From: Cephalopachus bancanus
Taxonomy: Eukaryota; Chordata; Mammalia; Primates; Tarsiidae
Reading direction: 5' to 3'
Assembly: GCA_027257055.1 (NCBI GenBank)
Contig: JAPVLO010000008.1
Coordinates: 17,980,001-18,044,000 of the forward strand
Length of the DNA stretch: 64,000 nucleotides
Below the pieces are notes generated by a model. That model did no database searches, was not told the DNA's origin, and worked only from the letters and a program-made list of their open reading frames with translations. Every line of letters starts with the position of its first letter. Position 1 is the stretch's first letter. Below are positions 1 to 13,091 of this stretch, in pieces. A program made the translations under genes and the position numbers.

Positions 1-930
1 TTGTTTATTTCATTCACTCTATTCTTTATTGTTGTTATTTCAGTTATCAATTTCTTCATTCTTTCCTCTTGTCTCTTCTCATTTTTATTGTTCTCTCTAT
101 TAATATCTAGATATCTGGGTTTGTGGTTTGAGACCAGTCATTCTGGGGGCTCTTCATTGTTTGAGTTCCAGAGTCTGTATTCTCAGTGGCTGACCTCCCA
201 GGGGTCTATGTGAGACTCATATTCTTCCTTTGGTTTTTCTTCATTTGTGTATGTTTTCCTCTCCCTTTTTAACCTCTTATTTAATTCTGTTGTTTAGTGA
301 TAGGGAGAAGAGTTTTTATTTCCATTTGCTCATTCTCCTATTCCTCGTTATGCAGATCCTCTGATTTTGTTAAATTCTGAAGCTGGACTGTGGGTGGTGG
401 ACTGTACTTTTTGCCGCTTTGAGATTTAATTAAGGGGGGAGCTGTGATTCAGAAGCTATCTTCAGATCCCAGTATCTGCTGACAGGTGTGTGGGCCCCCT
501 GGAACCCCCTTACCACTGTCTTACAATCTGTCCATGCAGTGGGGGTGTCTGTTTGCCTCCTGGAAGCAAAATGAGATAAGAAAAGGAAAAAGAATGGAAA
601 AAGCAAAGAGAATGACAAAAGGGAGATGGAGAGGGAGAAGAAGAAGGGAAGAAACAGGTGTACCAACTAATGGATAAACAGAGAGACAAACAAAGACAGA
701 AAAAACAAAAAAGACAAAAACACACAGATAATCCTACAAACAAACAAACAAACAAGCAAACAAAAACCCTCTTGTTGGTATATTCTCCCTCAGAAATACC
801 CATACATAAACAGAAAATCTAAGAAAAACAACATTAAAATAACAGAAACAAAGCAAGTACAAAATGTAAACAAAAACAGAAAGAGCAAAGAAAAAAAGTT
901 AAAACTCACAAAAAATAAACAAGAGAAAAA
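1..930. other. Unclassified segment 5' of an L1, T-rich then A-rich
   Basis: No host exon is recognisable. Bases 1-420 are pyrimidine-rich; 560-930 are strongly A-rich with CAAA repeats near 740-770. Position directly ahead of an L1 ORF1 remnant suggests L1 5' UTR/ORF1 sequence, perhaps rearranged, but I cannot show it. Confidence 0.35.
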
Positions 931-931
931 A

Positions 932-1058
932 AGAATTACCTACCCAACTAAGCTAAGTTTCATCAGTGATGGAGAATCAAAATCCTTCCCAGACATTCAA
1001 TCCCTAAGAGTTTACACTGCCCCCAGACCAGCTCTAAAAGAAACACTTAAGAACATTT
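932..1058 (+). pseudogene. L1 ORF1 C-terminal remnant
   Basis: Translates to RITYPTKLSFISDGESKSF and, further on, RPALKETLKNIL, matching the C-terminal domain of L1 ORF1p, an RNA-binding nucleic-acid chaperone. The frame resumes after the Alu (NTEERKK near 1,372). No upstream ORF1 domains are visible. Confidence 0.8.
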
Positions 1059-1060
1059 TG

Positions 1061-1360
1061 AGCCAGGCTTGGTGGCTTAGCCTGTAATCCCGTGCCTTGG
1101 GAGGCTGAGGTGAGTGGATTGTCTGAACCCGAGGGTTCGAGACCCACCTGGGCAACTTGGCGAGACCTCATCGCTACAATAAATAAAAAAATTAACTGGG
1201 CGTGGTAGCGCGCACCTGTAGTTCCAGCTATTTGAAAGGCTGAGGCAGAAGGATCACTGGAGCCCAGCAGGTCGAGGCTGCAGTGACCGGGAGTAACCAC
1301 TGCACTCCAGTCTGGGTCACAGAGTGAGACTCCAACTAAAAAAAAAGAAAAAAAAAGAGA
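1061..1360 (+). mobile_element. Alu, lineage-type, inserted in L1 ORF1
   Basis: Full two-arm Alu with A tail. It carries the GGCTTAGCCTGTAATCCC and CTACAATAAAT features shared by other copies here. Target-site duplication AAGAACATTTT (1,049-1,059) / AAGAACATATT (1,361-1,371). Confidence 0.93.
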
Positions 1361-1524
1361 AAGAACATATTAAACACGGAAGAAAGGAAAAAAGAATGAC
1401 AATGCCCTTCAGAAGAATGCAGGCAAAAGATTGAAAACATATATGAATCAACCCAAAAATCAAAAGTAAGACAACAAACAACTAAACAAATAGCAACAAC
1501 AACAACAAACTCTATAAGAACCTC

Positions 1525-4500
1525 ATGACAAGGATAAACTCTCACATCTTAATAATTAGCCGGAATGTGAATGTACTAAATGCACCACTGAAAATACATA
1601 GAATGGTAAATTGGATAAAATATCATAAGGCTACAACATATTGTCTCCAAGAGACTCATCTCACCAGAAAGGACACTCACAGACTCAAAGTAAGAGGAGT
1701 GACAAAATTTCAGGTGAATGGAACACAGAAGAAAGGAGGAGTCATGATCTTAATATCAGACAGAATATCCTTTTAAGCTGTCAGAAACTTTAAAAGATAT
1801 GGAAGATCACTACATAATGATAAAAGTTTCAATCCAACAACAAAAAATATCCATCTTAAACATTTATGCACCCAACAGAGGAGCCCCAACTTTCATAAAG
1901 CAGCTTCTAGGTTAACTAAAAAAAGACATTGACTCTAACATTATCATAGCTGGGGACTTAAACACCCTGCTAACAACCCTAGACAGATCATCAAGACAAA
2001 AAGTCAACAAGGAGGTTCAGAACCTCAACATGACACTTGACCAAATATACTTAATTGATACCTATAGAACACTCCATCCAACAACCACAGAATATACATT
2101 CTACTCATCACCACATGTAATGTACATCCTCAGCCATAAAAAAATAAACAAATTCTAAAAGATTGAAATTCTACCATGCACCTTCTCAGGCCACAGTGGA
2201 ATAAAAATAAATGTCAACACCAGCAAAGTTCCCCCCTAAACCCACAAAAACATGGACACTAAACACCATAATGCTAAACAACTCCTGGGTCAACATGGAA
2301 ATCAAAACAGAGATTAAAAATACCTGGAAACAAATGAAAATGAAGAAACATCTTACCAAATCCCTGGGATGCCATGAAAGCAGTCCTAAGAAGGGAATTC
2401 ATATCTATACAAACACACATGTAGAAAATGGAAAGATCACAAGTTAACAACCTAACAAATCACCTAAGGAAGCTGGAAAAGCAAGACCACCAAAACCCTA
2501 ACTTCAGCAGAAGAATTCAGGTCACCAAAATAAAAGCCCAAATTCAGGACACAGAAGATAAAAATATAATACAAAAAAATCAATGAAACCAAAAGCTGGT
2601 TTTTTGAAAGGATAAGCAAGATTGATGGACCCCTAGCTAGACTGGCCGAGAAAAAGCCCAAATAAACACAATCAGAAATACAAAAGATGAAGTCACAACT
2701 GACCTTGAAGAAATACAAAAGATTATCAGAGATTACTATGTGCACCTAAATGAAATGGAGGACATTCTGACATCATACAACCTCCCCAGGTTGAAACAAG
2801 AAGAAATCGAGACCCTAAATAGACCAATAACAATCCAGGAAATCAACTGTGTCATAAGAAAACTACCTACAAACTAAAGCCCTAGACCAGATGGTCTTCC
2901 AATAGAATTCTATAAAACATACAAGGAGGAGCTGATACCAATCCTATTGAAAGTATTCCAGGCAATCGAGAAAGATGGACCTCTCTCCAAATCATTTTAT
3001 AGGCTAACATAACGTTGATACCCAAACCAGGTAAAGACCCAACAAAAGAGAGAACTACAGGTCAATATCCTTGATGTATATACATGCTAAAATTCTCAAC
3101 AGGATTCTATCAAACCAGATCCAACAACACATCTCAAAAGTCATCTACCATGATTAAGTAGGTTTCATCCCCAGGATGCAGGGCTGGTTCAACATTTGTA
3201 AGACCATCAATGTAATTAAATACATCAACAGAAGTAAAGACAAAAACCTACATGATTATATCATTAGATGTGGGAAAATATTTTGATAAAATCCAGCACC
3301 CCTTTTTGATAAAAACCCTCGAGTATCTAGGCATAGATGGAACATACCTCAAAATAGTAAGAGCCATCTATGAGAAACCCACAGCCAACATACTGCTAAA
3401 CAGACAGAAATTGGAACCATTTCCCCTGAAAACTGGAATAAGACAAGGATGCCCACTCTCACCCCTCCTGTTCAACATGGTATTAGAAGTCCTAGCTAGA
3501 GCAATCAGATAAGAGAAGGAAATCAGTGGTGTCCAAATGGGAAAAGAGGAAGGTAAGTTATCCCTCTTTGCAGATGCCATGATTCTATACCTTGAATCCC
3601 CAGAGAATCTGTCAAAACCCTCCATGCACTGTAAAGGACTTTGGCAAAGTCTCAGGGTATAAAATAAATGTGCAAAAGTCAGTTGCATTTCTATACACCA
3701 ACAACAAACCAACAGAAACCCAAATAAAAAGCACAATCCCATTCACAGTAGCTACAAAAAAATGAAATACCTTGGCATCTTCGTAACCAGAGAAGTCAAA
3801 GATCTACAACGAAAACTACAAAACGCTGCTCAAAGAAATAAAAAATGACACAAACAAATGGAAGGATATTTCATGCTCATGGATTGGAAGAACCAACTCT
3901 GTTAAGGCATTTCTACCCAAGGCAATCTACAGATTTAATGCAATACCCATTGAATTGCCAGCAACATTCTTCTCAGAACTGGAAATGACAATACTGGAAT
4001 TCATATGGAAACGTAAATGACCATGAATAACTAATAAAATTCTTAGCAAAAAAAGACAAAGTGGGAGGCATCATGCTCCCAGACTTTAAAACTTTATTAT
4101 AAAGCTATAATAACTGAACAACCTGGTATGGGCACAAGAACAGGCATATAGACCAATGGAACAGGATAGTGATTCCAGAAGCAAAACATCAATTTCTCAA
4201 CAAAGCCTCTACCATCAACTACTAGGGAGAGGAGAACCTATTCAGTAAATGGTGTTGGGAAAACTGGCTGACCACATGCAGGAGATTATAACAAGACCCT
4301 ACCTATCACCATACACAAAAATCAACTTTAAATGGATCAAAGACCTAAAGGTAAAACCTCAAACTATAAGATACTTAGAAAATGCAGGAGATACCCTTAT
4401 GGAAATTGGAACTGGCAACCAATTCCTGATCAAAACCCCAAGTACCCAGGCCATAAGAGATAAGATAGACAAGTGGGATCTCATCAATTTGACAAGTTTC

Positions 4501-5255
4501 TGCAAAGCCAAAGAAACCATTAAGAGAGTGGGGAGATAGCCCAAAAATTAGGAAAAAATATTTTCATCTGTATGTCTGACAAAGGCCTAACTACAAGAAA
4601 CTAAAATGTGCCGAAAAGAAAAAAAACAAATAGCCCATTACAAGTGGGCAAAAGATATGAATAGACACTTCTCAAAAGAAGATATATGAGCAGCCAACAG
4701 ATACATGAAAAATGCTCAGCTTCACTAGTCATCAAAGAAGTGCAAATTGAAACCACACTGAGATTCCACTTAACTCCAGTCAGAATGGCCATCAAGAACT
4801 CAAAAAACAACAGATGCTGGAGTGGATACAGTGAAAAGGGAACACTTCTACACTGTTGGTGGGAGTGTAAACTAGTACAGCCTCTGTGGAAAACAGTGTG
4901 GCGATACCTAAAAGATCTAAAAATCAACCTTCCATATGACTCCGCTATCCCTCTACTAGGAATATACCAGGAGGAATTCAACTCATTCTGTGAAAAAGAA
5001 TACCTGCACACACATGTTTATTGCAGCATTATTCACAATAGCAAAGACATGGAACCAACTGTGCTGCCCATTGAAAGAGGACTGAATTTAAAAAAGTGGT
5101 ACATATATATGATGAAATATTGTGCAGCCATAAAGAAGGACAAAATTATGAACTTCACAGTAACTTGGATGGACTTAGAGTCTATAATACTGAGTGATTT
5201 ATCACAGAAACAAAGAACTGAGTATCTCATGTTCTCACTCATAAGTGGACCTTGA
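1525..5255 (+). pseudogene. L1 ORF2 (endonuclease/reverse transcriptase), decayed
   Basis: ORF2p nicks target DNA and reverse-transcribes L1 RNA. The first open block (1,525-1,776) holds the endonuclease start with the CLQETHL motif. The RT block (3,252-3,512) has [15 protein letters not shown] and [14 protein letters not shown], ending at an in-frame stop. The catalytic FADD box at about 3,567 reads FADA, so the second aspartate is lost. The C-terminal block (4,686-5,255) contains the cysteine-rich region (CWWECKLVQPLW). Frameshifts separate the blocks. Confidence 0.88.
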
Positions 5256-5264
5256 ACAATTATC

Positions 5265-5293
5265 ATAATACTATAATTTTCTTATAGTATTAT
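5265..5293. repeat. 12-bp inverted repeat in the L1 3' UTR
   Basis: ATAATACTATAA, loop TTTTC, then TTATAGTATTAT. The related L1 copies near 15,920 (complement) and 11,905 have only one arm, so the second arm is private to this copy. Confidence 0.85.
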
Positions 5294-5479
5294 AGATTAG
5301 CAGTAGTGGGAAACTCCTGGGGAGTGGGCGGGCGTGGATTGGGATTGGCAGTAGTGGGAATCTGCCGGGGGGGGGGCACACCTCATCAACAAGGGTACCT
5401 GCATAATGAACATTTGTATACCTAACCCTGAATTGTACCCCACATCTTGAAAAAAAAAGAAAAGAAAAGAAAACACGTA

Positions 5480-6590
5480 GAAAATCTTTGGGGCCTAGGG
5501 CCTGAAAAGATAGACTTGGCACAAAAAATATGATCTATAAAGCAGAAAAATGTTAACTTGGGCTTTATCAACATTAAACATTGGTGTTCCGTGAGATACT
5601 CTATTAGGATAAAAAGACACTCTACAGAGTGGGAGAAAATGTTTGCAAACAATATATCCAGCAAAGAACAAGTATTTAGAATATATGAAGAATTCTCAAA
5701 ACTCAACAATAAAAAACAATGCATTTGAAATATGGTCAAAAAACATGAATAGACATTTCACCAAAGAACAAATACAGATGGCAAATATACACATGAAAAG
5801 ATGTTCAACATCTTAGCCACCAGAAAAATGCAAATTAAAACTACAACACACCTATCAGAATAGCTAAAATAAAAATTGTGACCATCCTGAGTGCTGAGGT
5901 GTGGAGAAACTGAATCACATATACATTGGTGGTGGTACAGTCATTCTGAAAAATAGCTTGACAGTTTCTTAAAAAATGATGCAACCAACACATAACCTAG
6001 GAATTGCACTTTTGGGGATTTATCACAGGGAAATGGAGACTTATATATACACAAAAACCTGTACATGAATGTTTATAGCTCCTTTATTGATAATAGTCCC
6101 AAATTGGATGTAACCCAAATATATGGTGAATATATGGTGAATGGTTAAACAGACTGTAGTACATTCATACCAGGAACTATTACCCAGCAATAAAAAAAGA
6201 AATAAACTGTTGATACGTGCTACAATCTGGATGAATCTTAAAAGAATTATGGTGAGTGAAAAAGCCAGTCCTCAAAGTTTGCATACTATATGATTTCATT
6301 TCTATAACATTCTTGAAATGACACAATTATAGAAATACAGAAAGACTAGTGACTGTCAGGGGTTAAAGAAGGGGACGGGGTCAAAGGAAAATGAGTATGG
6401 TTGTAACAGGACAACATGAGGTATCTTTGTGGTGATGGAAACATTCTCTGTACTGACTGCATCAATGTCAGCAACCTTGTAATATGTTACTATAGTGTTA
6501 CAGAATGTCATCATTGTGGGAAACTAGGTAAAGTATACATGAGATCTCGGTAATATTTCTTACAACTGAATGTGAATGCACAATTCTCTT
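5480..6590 (+). mobile_element. Older L1M ORF2 3' part and 3' UTR
   Basis: More diverged than the adjacent L1. The ORF2 C-terminal coding order is recognisable, then a 3' UTR with a purine-rich patch near 6,360 and an AAAACAAACAAAA tail. Confidence 0.75.
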
Positions 6591-6600
6591 AAAACAAACA

Positions 6601-6925
6601 AAAAGCTGGGCTCGGTGGCTCAGCCTGTAATCCCGTGCTTTTGGGAGGCTGAGGTGAGTGGATTGCCTGAGCCTGCGGGTTCAAGACTTGCCTGGGCAAC
6701 TTGGCGAGACCTCATCTCTACAATAAATCAAAAATTAGCCAGGCATGGTAGCACGCGCCTGTAGTTCCAGCTACTTGGAGGGCTGAGGCGGAAGGATCGC
6801 CGGAGCCCAGCAGGTCGAGGCTGCGGTGGCCGGGAGCGCACTGCACTCCAGTCTGGGCAACAGAGTGAGACTCCAACTCAAAAAACAAAACAAAAAACAA
6901 AACAAAAAAGTTAAAAAAAAAAGAA
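6601..6925 (+). mobile_element. Alu, lineage-type
   Basis: Complete left and right arms with poly-A (AAAACAAAACAAAAAAC...). It has GGCTCAGCCTGTAATCCC, CTACAATAAATC, and a right arm with GGTCGAGGCTGCGGTGGCC. It sits on the A tail of the preceding L1M. Confidence 0.93.
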
Positions 6926-6929
6926 GTCT

Positions 6930-7385
6930 TCACTGACTTCCTGTGGCCTACAGAATAAAGTCATGGTCACACAAGGCCATTCAAAATTTAGTCCCAGTTG
7001 ACCTCTTCTGTCATGACCTAATTCATCATTTAAACCCAGAAAACTAGTTGGTCTCCCATAATGTTTCGCCCCTCCAGACCTTTACGTACACTGTTCCCTG
7101 CTTGAAACATCCCCTCCCTCTACTAATCACCAACAAATCCATTCATCTCTTTAAACTCTGGTCATAGACCTCCTCTTCTATAAAGCCTGGTCTGACTGCC
7201 AGGACAAAATTAATCACTCCCTCCTTTACTTGACACCTGTATATTTTCTACACAATTACTGCTTGCTTCATACAGTATTATAAATATCTCTTTGATGATT
7301 GCCTCTCCACTAGATTTTGAGTTCCTTGAAAGCAGAAACTGTGTCTTACCATTCAAGATATAGTCCGTGTTCAATAAACGTTTGT
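6930..7385 (+). mobile_element. L2 3' region
   Basis: Decayed LINE-2: GGCCATTCAAAATTTAGTCCC, a TGTTCCCTGCTTGAA stretch and a terminal TTCAATAAACGTTTGTT in L2 order. Confidence 0.75.
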
Positions 7386-10287
7386 TCCATTGAACTGAAA
7401 GCAGTAGATGAAGATTCTGGATCTGTGCCAGCTCCAAACAATGGGAGAAAATCTACTCATCCCCTGGCAGTTCTTAGAGATAGATACTCAGTGGTTAATA
7501 CTTTAATGGAAAGAAGTCAGATGCATTTTTAATTTATGACACTTCCATGATTTACTAGTCATGAGTTTCCATGATGCCTCCTTTTCAACAAATACTTATG
7601 GAACACCTACTCCATAGTGTACCAAGCACTATGTCTACTCCCCACCCACCATCCCCTGGACAGGCGGGTAGTCTAAGGTGGTGCTATGATTCCTGCCATG
7701 GTGTGTATTAGGCCTTGGATAAGCCTTGGCTTGAAGCCCAAGGTGGACACACATAGTCTTATAAATGTGCAACTCTAGGGTGCATCATCCTGTAGACTAA
7801 GCTATGAACTACTCTCCTTGTTGCTGTGCAGTCTTGAGAGCTCTACTGAAATTCTTATGCCTGTAATTGGCAATTCTTGAAACCCACGAGATAATTGCCT
7901 AGTTTCCAGGTCAGTAAATGTATGAAGTTATGTTCCCTAATTCAACAGGGCAAGACAGGAAGGGTGGTCAAGATGTGAAGCCAACTAGGTCAGAAACTGA
8001 AGAACACACATGCATTGTAATTGGAGCAGGTGGATGGAAGACAAGGCTGATGAGCTGTTCATTCAAGTTTTTAATGTGTTTTCTCTAGCCTCAGAAGCAG
8101 ACATCTTAGCGGTAGATATGAAAGTTAACCTTGAAAGGACATTTTGGGTGCAGAGGTATAAAACTGAGTAAGTCACAGTTCTTTCCCTAAAGGAGCTTGC
8201 TGTCTCTGTTTTGTTACTGGCAATGACTGTTTTGGGCCAAACGTAGAAAAAGTTCTCTGTGATCAATATATCAAATCTCTGTTTTTCTGGAACTCTTGAT
8301 TAAAACACCAAATCTTCAAGCAATTATGTTCAAACACTTATTTTTGACCACAGTAGTACACATCCCAATTCTAGCATTACAGTTCTAGGATTAATGTGGT
8401 ACATTTTCCCCAGTGTTCAGAGGACATCATATATACTAAATTCATTCCCACCAAGTTTTTATAATGAGGTTAAAAATCAGCCCTGGAACTTCCCAGAGGA
8501 ATTCTAGGCAGATTTACAAATGAGTTATCCAGCAGATGGTAAGACTTGGATTTTTTGCTTGTTTTGCAGACATTAGCATACTTCAAGGTAGTTATGCATT
8601 GAAAGATTTTCACTTAATCATGGAAGAGTCATGGAATTAGTGAAAATCTAAATTACAGAAAACTTAAAAAAATGCTATCTTCTAGCTCTCAAGTATTCAA
8701 TTTACACAAACCACTAACAAAATGTTTGTCAAGTAGATTTCAACCTTAATAGATAAGCTTCTGTTTTAATTATTATACTAAATGAATGCTGTCAAAATTC
8801 TTGAAAACAGTCTCCCTTTAATCTTGTGTACATCATTACTCTGGTGAACAGACTAATTGGTCTTATGTCTGACAAAGAATAATTGAGACCTTTCCACTTG
8901 GAGTTGATGGTCTCACTATATAGTGATCCACAATTTCTAAAAACACTTGAAAATCATGTCAGAGCTATTTACATCAATCAGGCAAGGACAGATGCAACAC
9001 TTTGCTTTAAAGCAAGTTGGGCACCATTCTTACTGATCCCTCTTTAGGCTTGGGCTATGCATGGCCTTATGTGATAATTAGATGTTTGAATATGAATGTC
9101 AGTCTTATTCTTGATTCTTTCTGCCTATTTTTTTTTTCTGGCAGCCCAAGTAGACAGCAAACGGAACCTAGGGGTAACCCTATATTCTGCCTTGTAGAAG
9201 AAATGAACAAGCTTTGTATGAATCTTTTTGTACTCCAGAATAATTAAGCTAGGAATAATCCAAAATGAAAATTCAAATAAAATATAAGGAGCTGGGGAAT
9301 TGAAACACCATCCTAGACTCAGGAGAAAGATCTGAAAAATGATTTAATATAGAAGTCCAAAGGAGAAAATGCAAACGTTACTTTGCATTCTCCGTGAGGA
9401 GCAATAAGACATAGCCCCTTAAAAATAGGAGCAGAAAGACATAAAAAGAGAAATGATGATTTTTGAGTTAGTTAAATAAAAATGTGCAATATAGGAGTTA
9501 AAAATGCTCCCTAAAATGTAGAAATGACACCAACAAAATTTTAATCAATGATTGAGACAAAACTGAGAACACTGTTAGAAAATAGATGACATTATGAAGA
9601 ATTAAAAATGATGAGAAAAGAAAATAGGTGATCTGAGAAGAGAGAACCAACATAAATAAATGGATTGTAGGTATTCTGAGACTAAAGTCAAACAATTGGA
9701 ACAGAAACAGCAATCAAATATAAAGTTGGAGGCATCTTGTCTGAACAGAAGAAAGTAAGACCTGGGTTTACAGATTAAAAGGGCTCCCTATGTTCAAGAA
9801 AAATATATTTTAAAAAACCAGTAAAAATAACCCCCACTTTCTTACATACTATCAAAATTTTTGAATTACAAAGAAAAAGAAAAATGTTTGTCTACTAAAA
9901 ATCTATCAGACTTTATTCTTAAATAGATACTACAGCATCTAAATAGCAGAAGACAACTGAGAAGCATGTTAAATTTAATGAAAGTTCAATAAATCTATAC
10001 TTATCTAAGTTGTTGTATTGCAGTAGCCAGCATGTCATTCTTGGAAAGAATTCTTCAGGGATATACTTTGGGCAACTGAAATGTGATTCAAAATAAATTC
10101 TGCTAGTGAGCACTTGAAAGGTGGCTAGTCCTAATGGAGACGAGCTGTGAGTATAAAGTACACATTGGATTTTGAAAAAAACCAAAAGCATATGCAAATT
10201 TTCTTCATTTTTAAAATTGTAAATTGTAAATTGATTACATGCTAAAATGACAATATTTTGAAGTTATTGGCTTAAAGAAACATTGTT
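7386..10287. other. Intronic sequence, no feature seen
   Basis: No exon, RNA gene or confidently classified repeat recognised. The few short open frames have no splice context and no family resemblance. Confidence 0.5.
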
Positions 10288-10302
10288 AAAATTATTTTTA
10301 TT

Positions 10303-10570
10303 GGCCAGGCTCAGTGGCTCAGCCTGTAATCCCAGCACTTTGGGAAGCTGAGGTGAGTGGATTGCCTTAGCCCGCAGGTTCAAGACCAGCCCGGGCAACT
10401 TGGCGAGACCTTGTCTCTACAATAAATAAAAAATTATCCGGGCATGATAGCGTGCACCTATAGTTCTGGCTGAGATGGAAGGATTTTATGTGCCCAGCAG
10501 GTCGATGCTGGGTGGCCGTGAGTGTGCCACTGCACTCCAGCCTGGGTAGCAGAGTGATTCCCATTCAAAA
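10303..10570 (+). mobile_element. Alu, lineage-type
   Basis: Both arms are present, the right arm shortened near 10,470. A perfect 15-bp target-site duplication AAAATTATTTTTATT flanks it (10,288-10,302 and 10,571-10,585). Confidence 0.93.
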
Positions 10571-10677
10571 AAAATTATTTTTATTAGTCTATCTTCACTT
10601 TAATCAAGGTAGCTGCTAGAAAATTTAAAATTATGCTGGTGGCTTGAATCTATTCTGTTGGGCATGGTGCCTTAGAT

Positions 10678-11029
10678 CAGGGGCTGTGGACTGTTACTGG
10701 TCAGTGGCTTGCCAGGAACCGGGTCACACAGCAGGAGGTGAGTGGTGGGCAAGTGAAGCTTGTCAGATCAGCAGGGCATTAGGTTCTCATAAGAGCATGA
10801 ATCCTATTGTGAACTGTTCATGCGAGGGAGCTAGGTTGTACGCTCCTTTTGAGAATCTAATACCTGATTATCTGAAGTAAAGCTAGTGGTGATGCTAGCG
10901 CTGGGGAGTAACTGCAAATACAAATTAACATTAGCAGTGAGGTTACTGCCTTCCCCCACTTCCTCCGGTCATGGAAAAATTGTCTTCCATGAAACCCACC
11001 CCTGATGCCAAAAAGGATGGGGACTGATG
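10678..11029 (+). mobile_element. MER1-like non-autonomous hAT-Charlie element
   Basis: Starts CAGGGGCTGTGG and ends AAAAAGGATGGGGACTGATG. It has the MER1 body (GAACCGGGTCACACAGCAGG; CATGCGAGGGAGCTAGGTTG) with an internal deletion. A probable 8-bp target-site duplication CCTTAGAT / CTCTAGAT abuts the ends, six of eight bases matching. Confidence 0.85.
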
Positions 11030-11123
11030 CTCTAGATTATAATTTATTATGTTTAATAGCTGTGGTGCACCAAAGCCAAGTAAATGTACCTTTAGCTTCA
11101 AATATTTATTAGAAAATTAGAAA

Positions 11124-11223
11124 ATAGCCAGGTGTGGTGGCTCACACCTGTAATCCCAACAATTTGGGAGGCCAAGGCAGGAGAGTTGCTTGTGGCTATG
11201 AAACCAGCCTGGGCCATATAGTG
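11124..11223 (+). mobile_element. Alu left-arm fragment fused to an L1
   Basis: An AluJ-like left arm that stops at ATAGTGAG and runs directly into L1 ORF2 sequence. The shared GAG suggests a microhomology junction. Confidence 0.8.
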
Positions 11224-11224
11224 A

Positions 11225-11347
<123 letters not shown>

Positions 11348-11506
11348 TAAGTGCTAGCCAAAGCAATCAGGCAAGAGAAAGAAATTCGAGGTATCCAAAT
11401 AGGGAAACAGGAAGCTAAATGATCTCTTTTCACAGATGATATGATACTATACTTAGGAAGCCCAAAAGATTTCACAAAAAACCTCCTAGCACTAATAAAA
11501 AATTTC

Positions 11507-11620
11507 AGTTTAGTACCCACATGTGAGGGAGAGTATATGGTATTCAGTTTTCTGTTTCCATGATAATTTGCTTAGAATGATGGCTTCCAGCTGCATCCAT
11601 GTTGCTGCAAAGGACTCTCT
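11507..11620 (-). mobile_element. Inverted L1 3'-end fragment inside a sense L1
   Basis: About 114 bp equal to the complement of the ORF2 C-terminus: TGTGAGGGAGAGTATATGG, then CATGATAATTTGCTTAGAAT and GCATCCATGTTGCTGCAAAG. The sense L1 reads AAATTTCAG before it and AGTAAAGTCTCAGG after it, which join seamlessly when the piece is removed. Confidence 0.85.
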
Positions 11621-11739
11621 AGTAAAGTCTCAGGATACAAAAATGAATGCTCAAAAATCAGTTGCATTTCTGTACACCCACAGCAAGCAGGTGAAGAACC
11701 AAACCAAGAACATTGTCCTATTCACAATAGCCACACACA

Positions 11740-12092
11740 CACAAAATACACAATGGAATATGCAGCCATAAAGAAGGACAAAATAATGAATTTAACAGCA
11801 ACTTGGACAAATTTAGAGTCTATAATACTCAGCGATCTATCACAGAAACAAAGAACTGAGCACCACATGTTCTTACTCATAAGCGGACCCTGAACATTTA
11901 ACATAATACTATATAAGAAAGGGATTAGCAGTAGCTGGAAACTGCCAGGGGAGGGACAGGGCACATAACATCATCAAGGATATTTGATCTTAAAACTAGG
12001 ATAAGTGGGAACTAAAGGAAGGTCCACAACTTTACCTGTATGATGACTACTTTTATACCTAATCCTGAAGTGTACTCCACATCTTTAAAATA
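11740..12092 (+). mobile_element. Nested 5'-truncated L1 3' end
   Basis: Begins near the end of ORF2 (GGAATATGCAGCCATAAAGA), continues through the stop and the shared 3' UTR, and ends in TTTAAAATAAAAAAA. The host L1 resumes with CTCAAAATACAGCTAAC. A possible short duplication CAAAATACA occurs at both edges. Confidence 0.85.
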
Positions 12093-12787
12093 AAAAAACC
12101 TCAAAATACAGCTAACCAATGAGATGAAAGATCTTTACAAGGAGAACTAGAAAATACTGCTGAAGGAAATTGAAGATAACACATACAAATGGAAAAACAT
12201 TCCAGGCTTATGGATTGGAAAAATTGGTGTTGCTAAGATGTCCATACTACCCAAAACAATCTACAGATTTGGTGCAGTCTTTATCAAACTACCAGCAACA
12301 TTTTTCACAGACCTAGAAAAGATAATACTTAAATTCATATGGAAGCAGAAGAGAGTCCAAATGGCCAAGGCAATCCTCAGCAAAGGGAACAGGACCAGTG
12401 GCCTCACACTCCCAGACTTCAGACTTTACTAGAAAGTTACAGCAAAATCTGGTACAAAAATGGACACCTGGACCTGTGGAACAGGATAGAGAACCTGGAA
12501 ATAAAACCATTACCCTACAGCCAACTCATCTCTGATAAAGCAAACAAACATTGGGAAAAGGTCAAACTATTCAATAAATGGTACTGGGAAGGCTGGCTGA
12601 TCATATGAGGGAGACCCAAAACACACAGAATTATCTTTTGGAGGTCAGGCCCCTTGTAGTACAGTCTTCTCCCACTAAGTAAGTGTTCTAGGTACCCATC
12701 AACACCAGTGTACCAGCTAGTGTTGCTGTGAGAGGCTGTGTTTGGCTTCAGTGAATTTTGTTTTTCAGAGATTTTTTCAACGTGACC

Positions 12788-12930
12788 ATAGTCCCAGCTA
12801 CTTAAAATGCTGGGTTGGAAGGATTGCCTGAGCCCCGGAGGCCGAGGCTGCCATAAGCTATGATCATTCTACCGCTCTCTAGCCTGAATGGTAGAGTGAG
12901 AACCTGATTTAAAATAAATAAATAAATACA
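12788..12930 (+). mobile_element. Alu right-arm fragment
   Basis: Degenerate right arm (ATAGTCCCAGCTACTT... AGCCTGAATGGTAGAGTGAG) followed by an (AAAT)n tail. Confidence 0.8.
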
Positions 12931-13091
12931 TTAATAAATTAATTAAAAAAACAAATTAGGGAAAAAGTTGGAAGACTAATCGATTAAAGTACGGAATGAA
13001 AATATTAGTTCTAGAAGCAGAAAAAAAAATTAGAGATGAGAAAAGCAGCAGAGTTTATAAATTCAAATCTGTCTCTTTAAAAACATAATGA

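Larger units (their letters stand above)
931..5473 (+). mobile_element. L1 retrotransposon, long but inactive
   Basis: A LINE-1 running from the ORF1 C-terminus through ORF2 to a 3' UTR and A-rich tail (AAAAAAAAAGAAAAGAAAAG near 5,451-5,470). An Alu interrupts ORF1 at 1,061-1,360. Three nearby L1 copies share its 3' UTR (GATTAGCAGTAG..., then CATCAAC/AAGGGTACCTG), so it belongs to the lineage's younger L1 set. Many stops and frameshifts make it dead. Confidence 0.92.

Noticed and set aside
1034..1300. 88-aa minus-strand open frame
   Set aside because: It is the antisense of an Alu; the same artefact occurs at 6,718-6,933, 13,207-13,488 and 41,598-42,098.
3368..3742. 124-aa minus-strand open frame
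   Set aside because: Antisense shadow of L1 ORF2; the real frame is on the plus strand.
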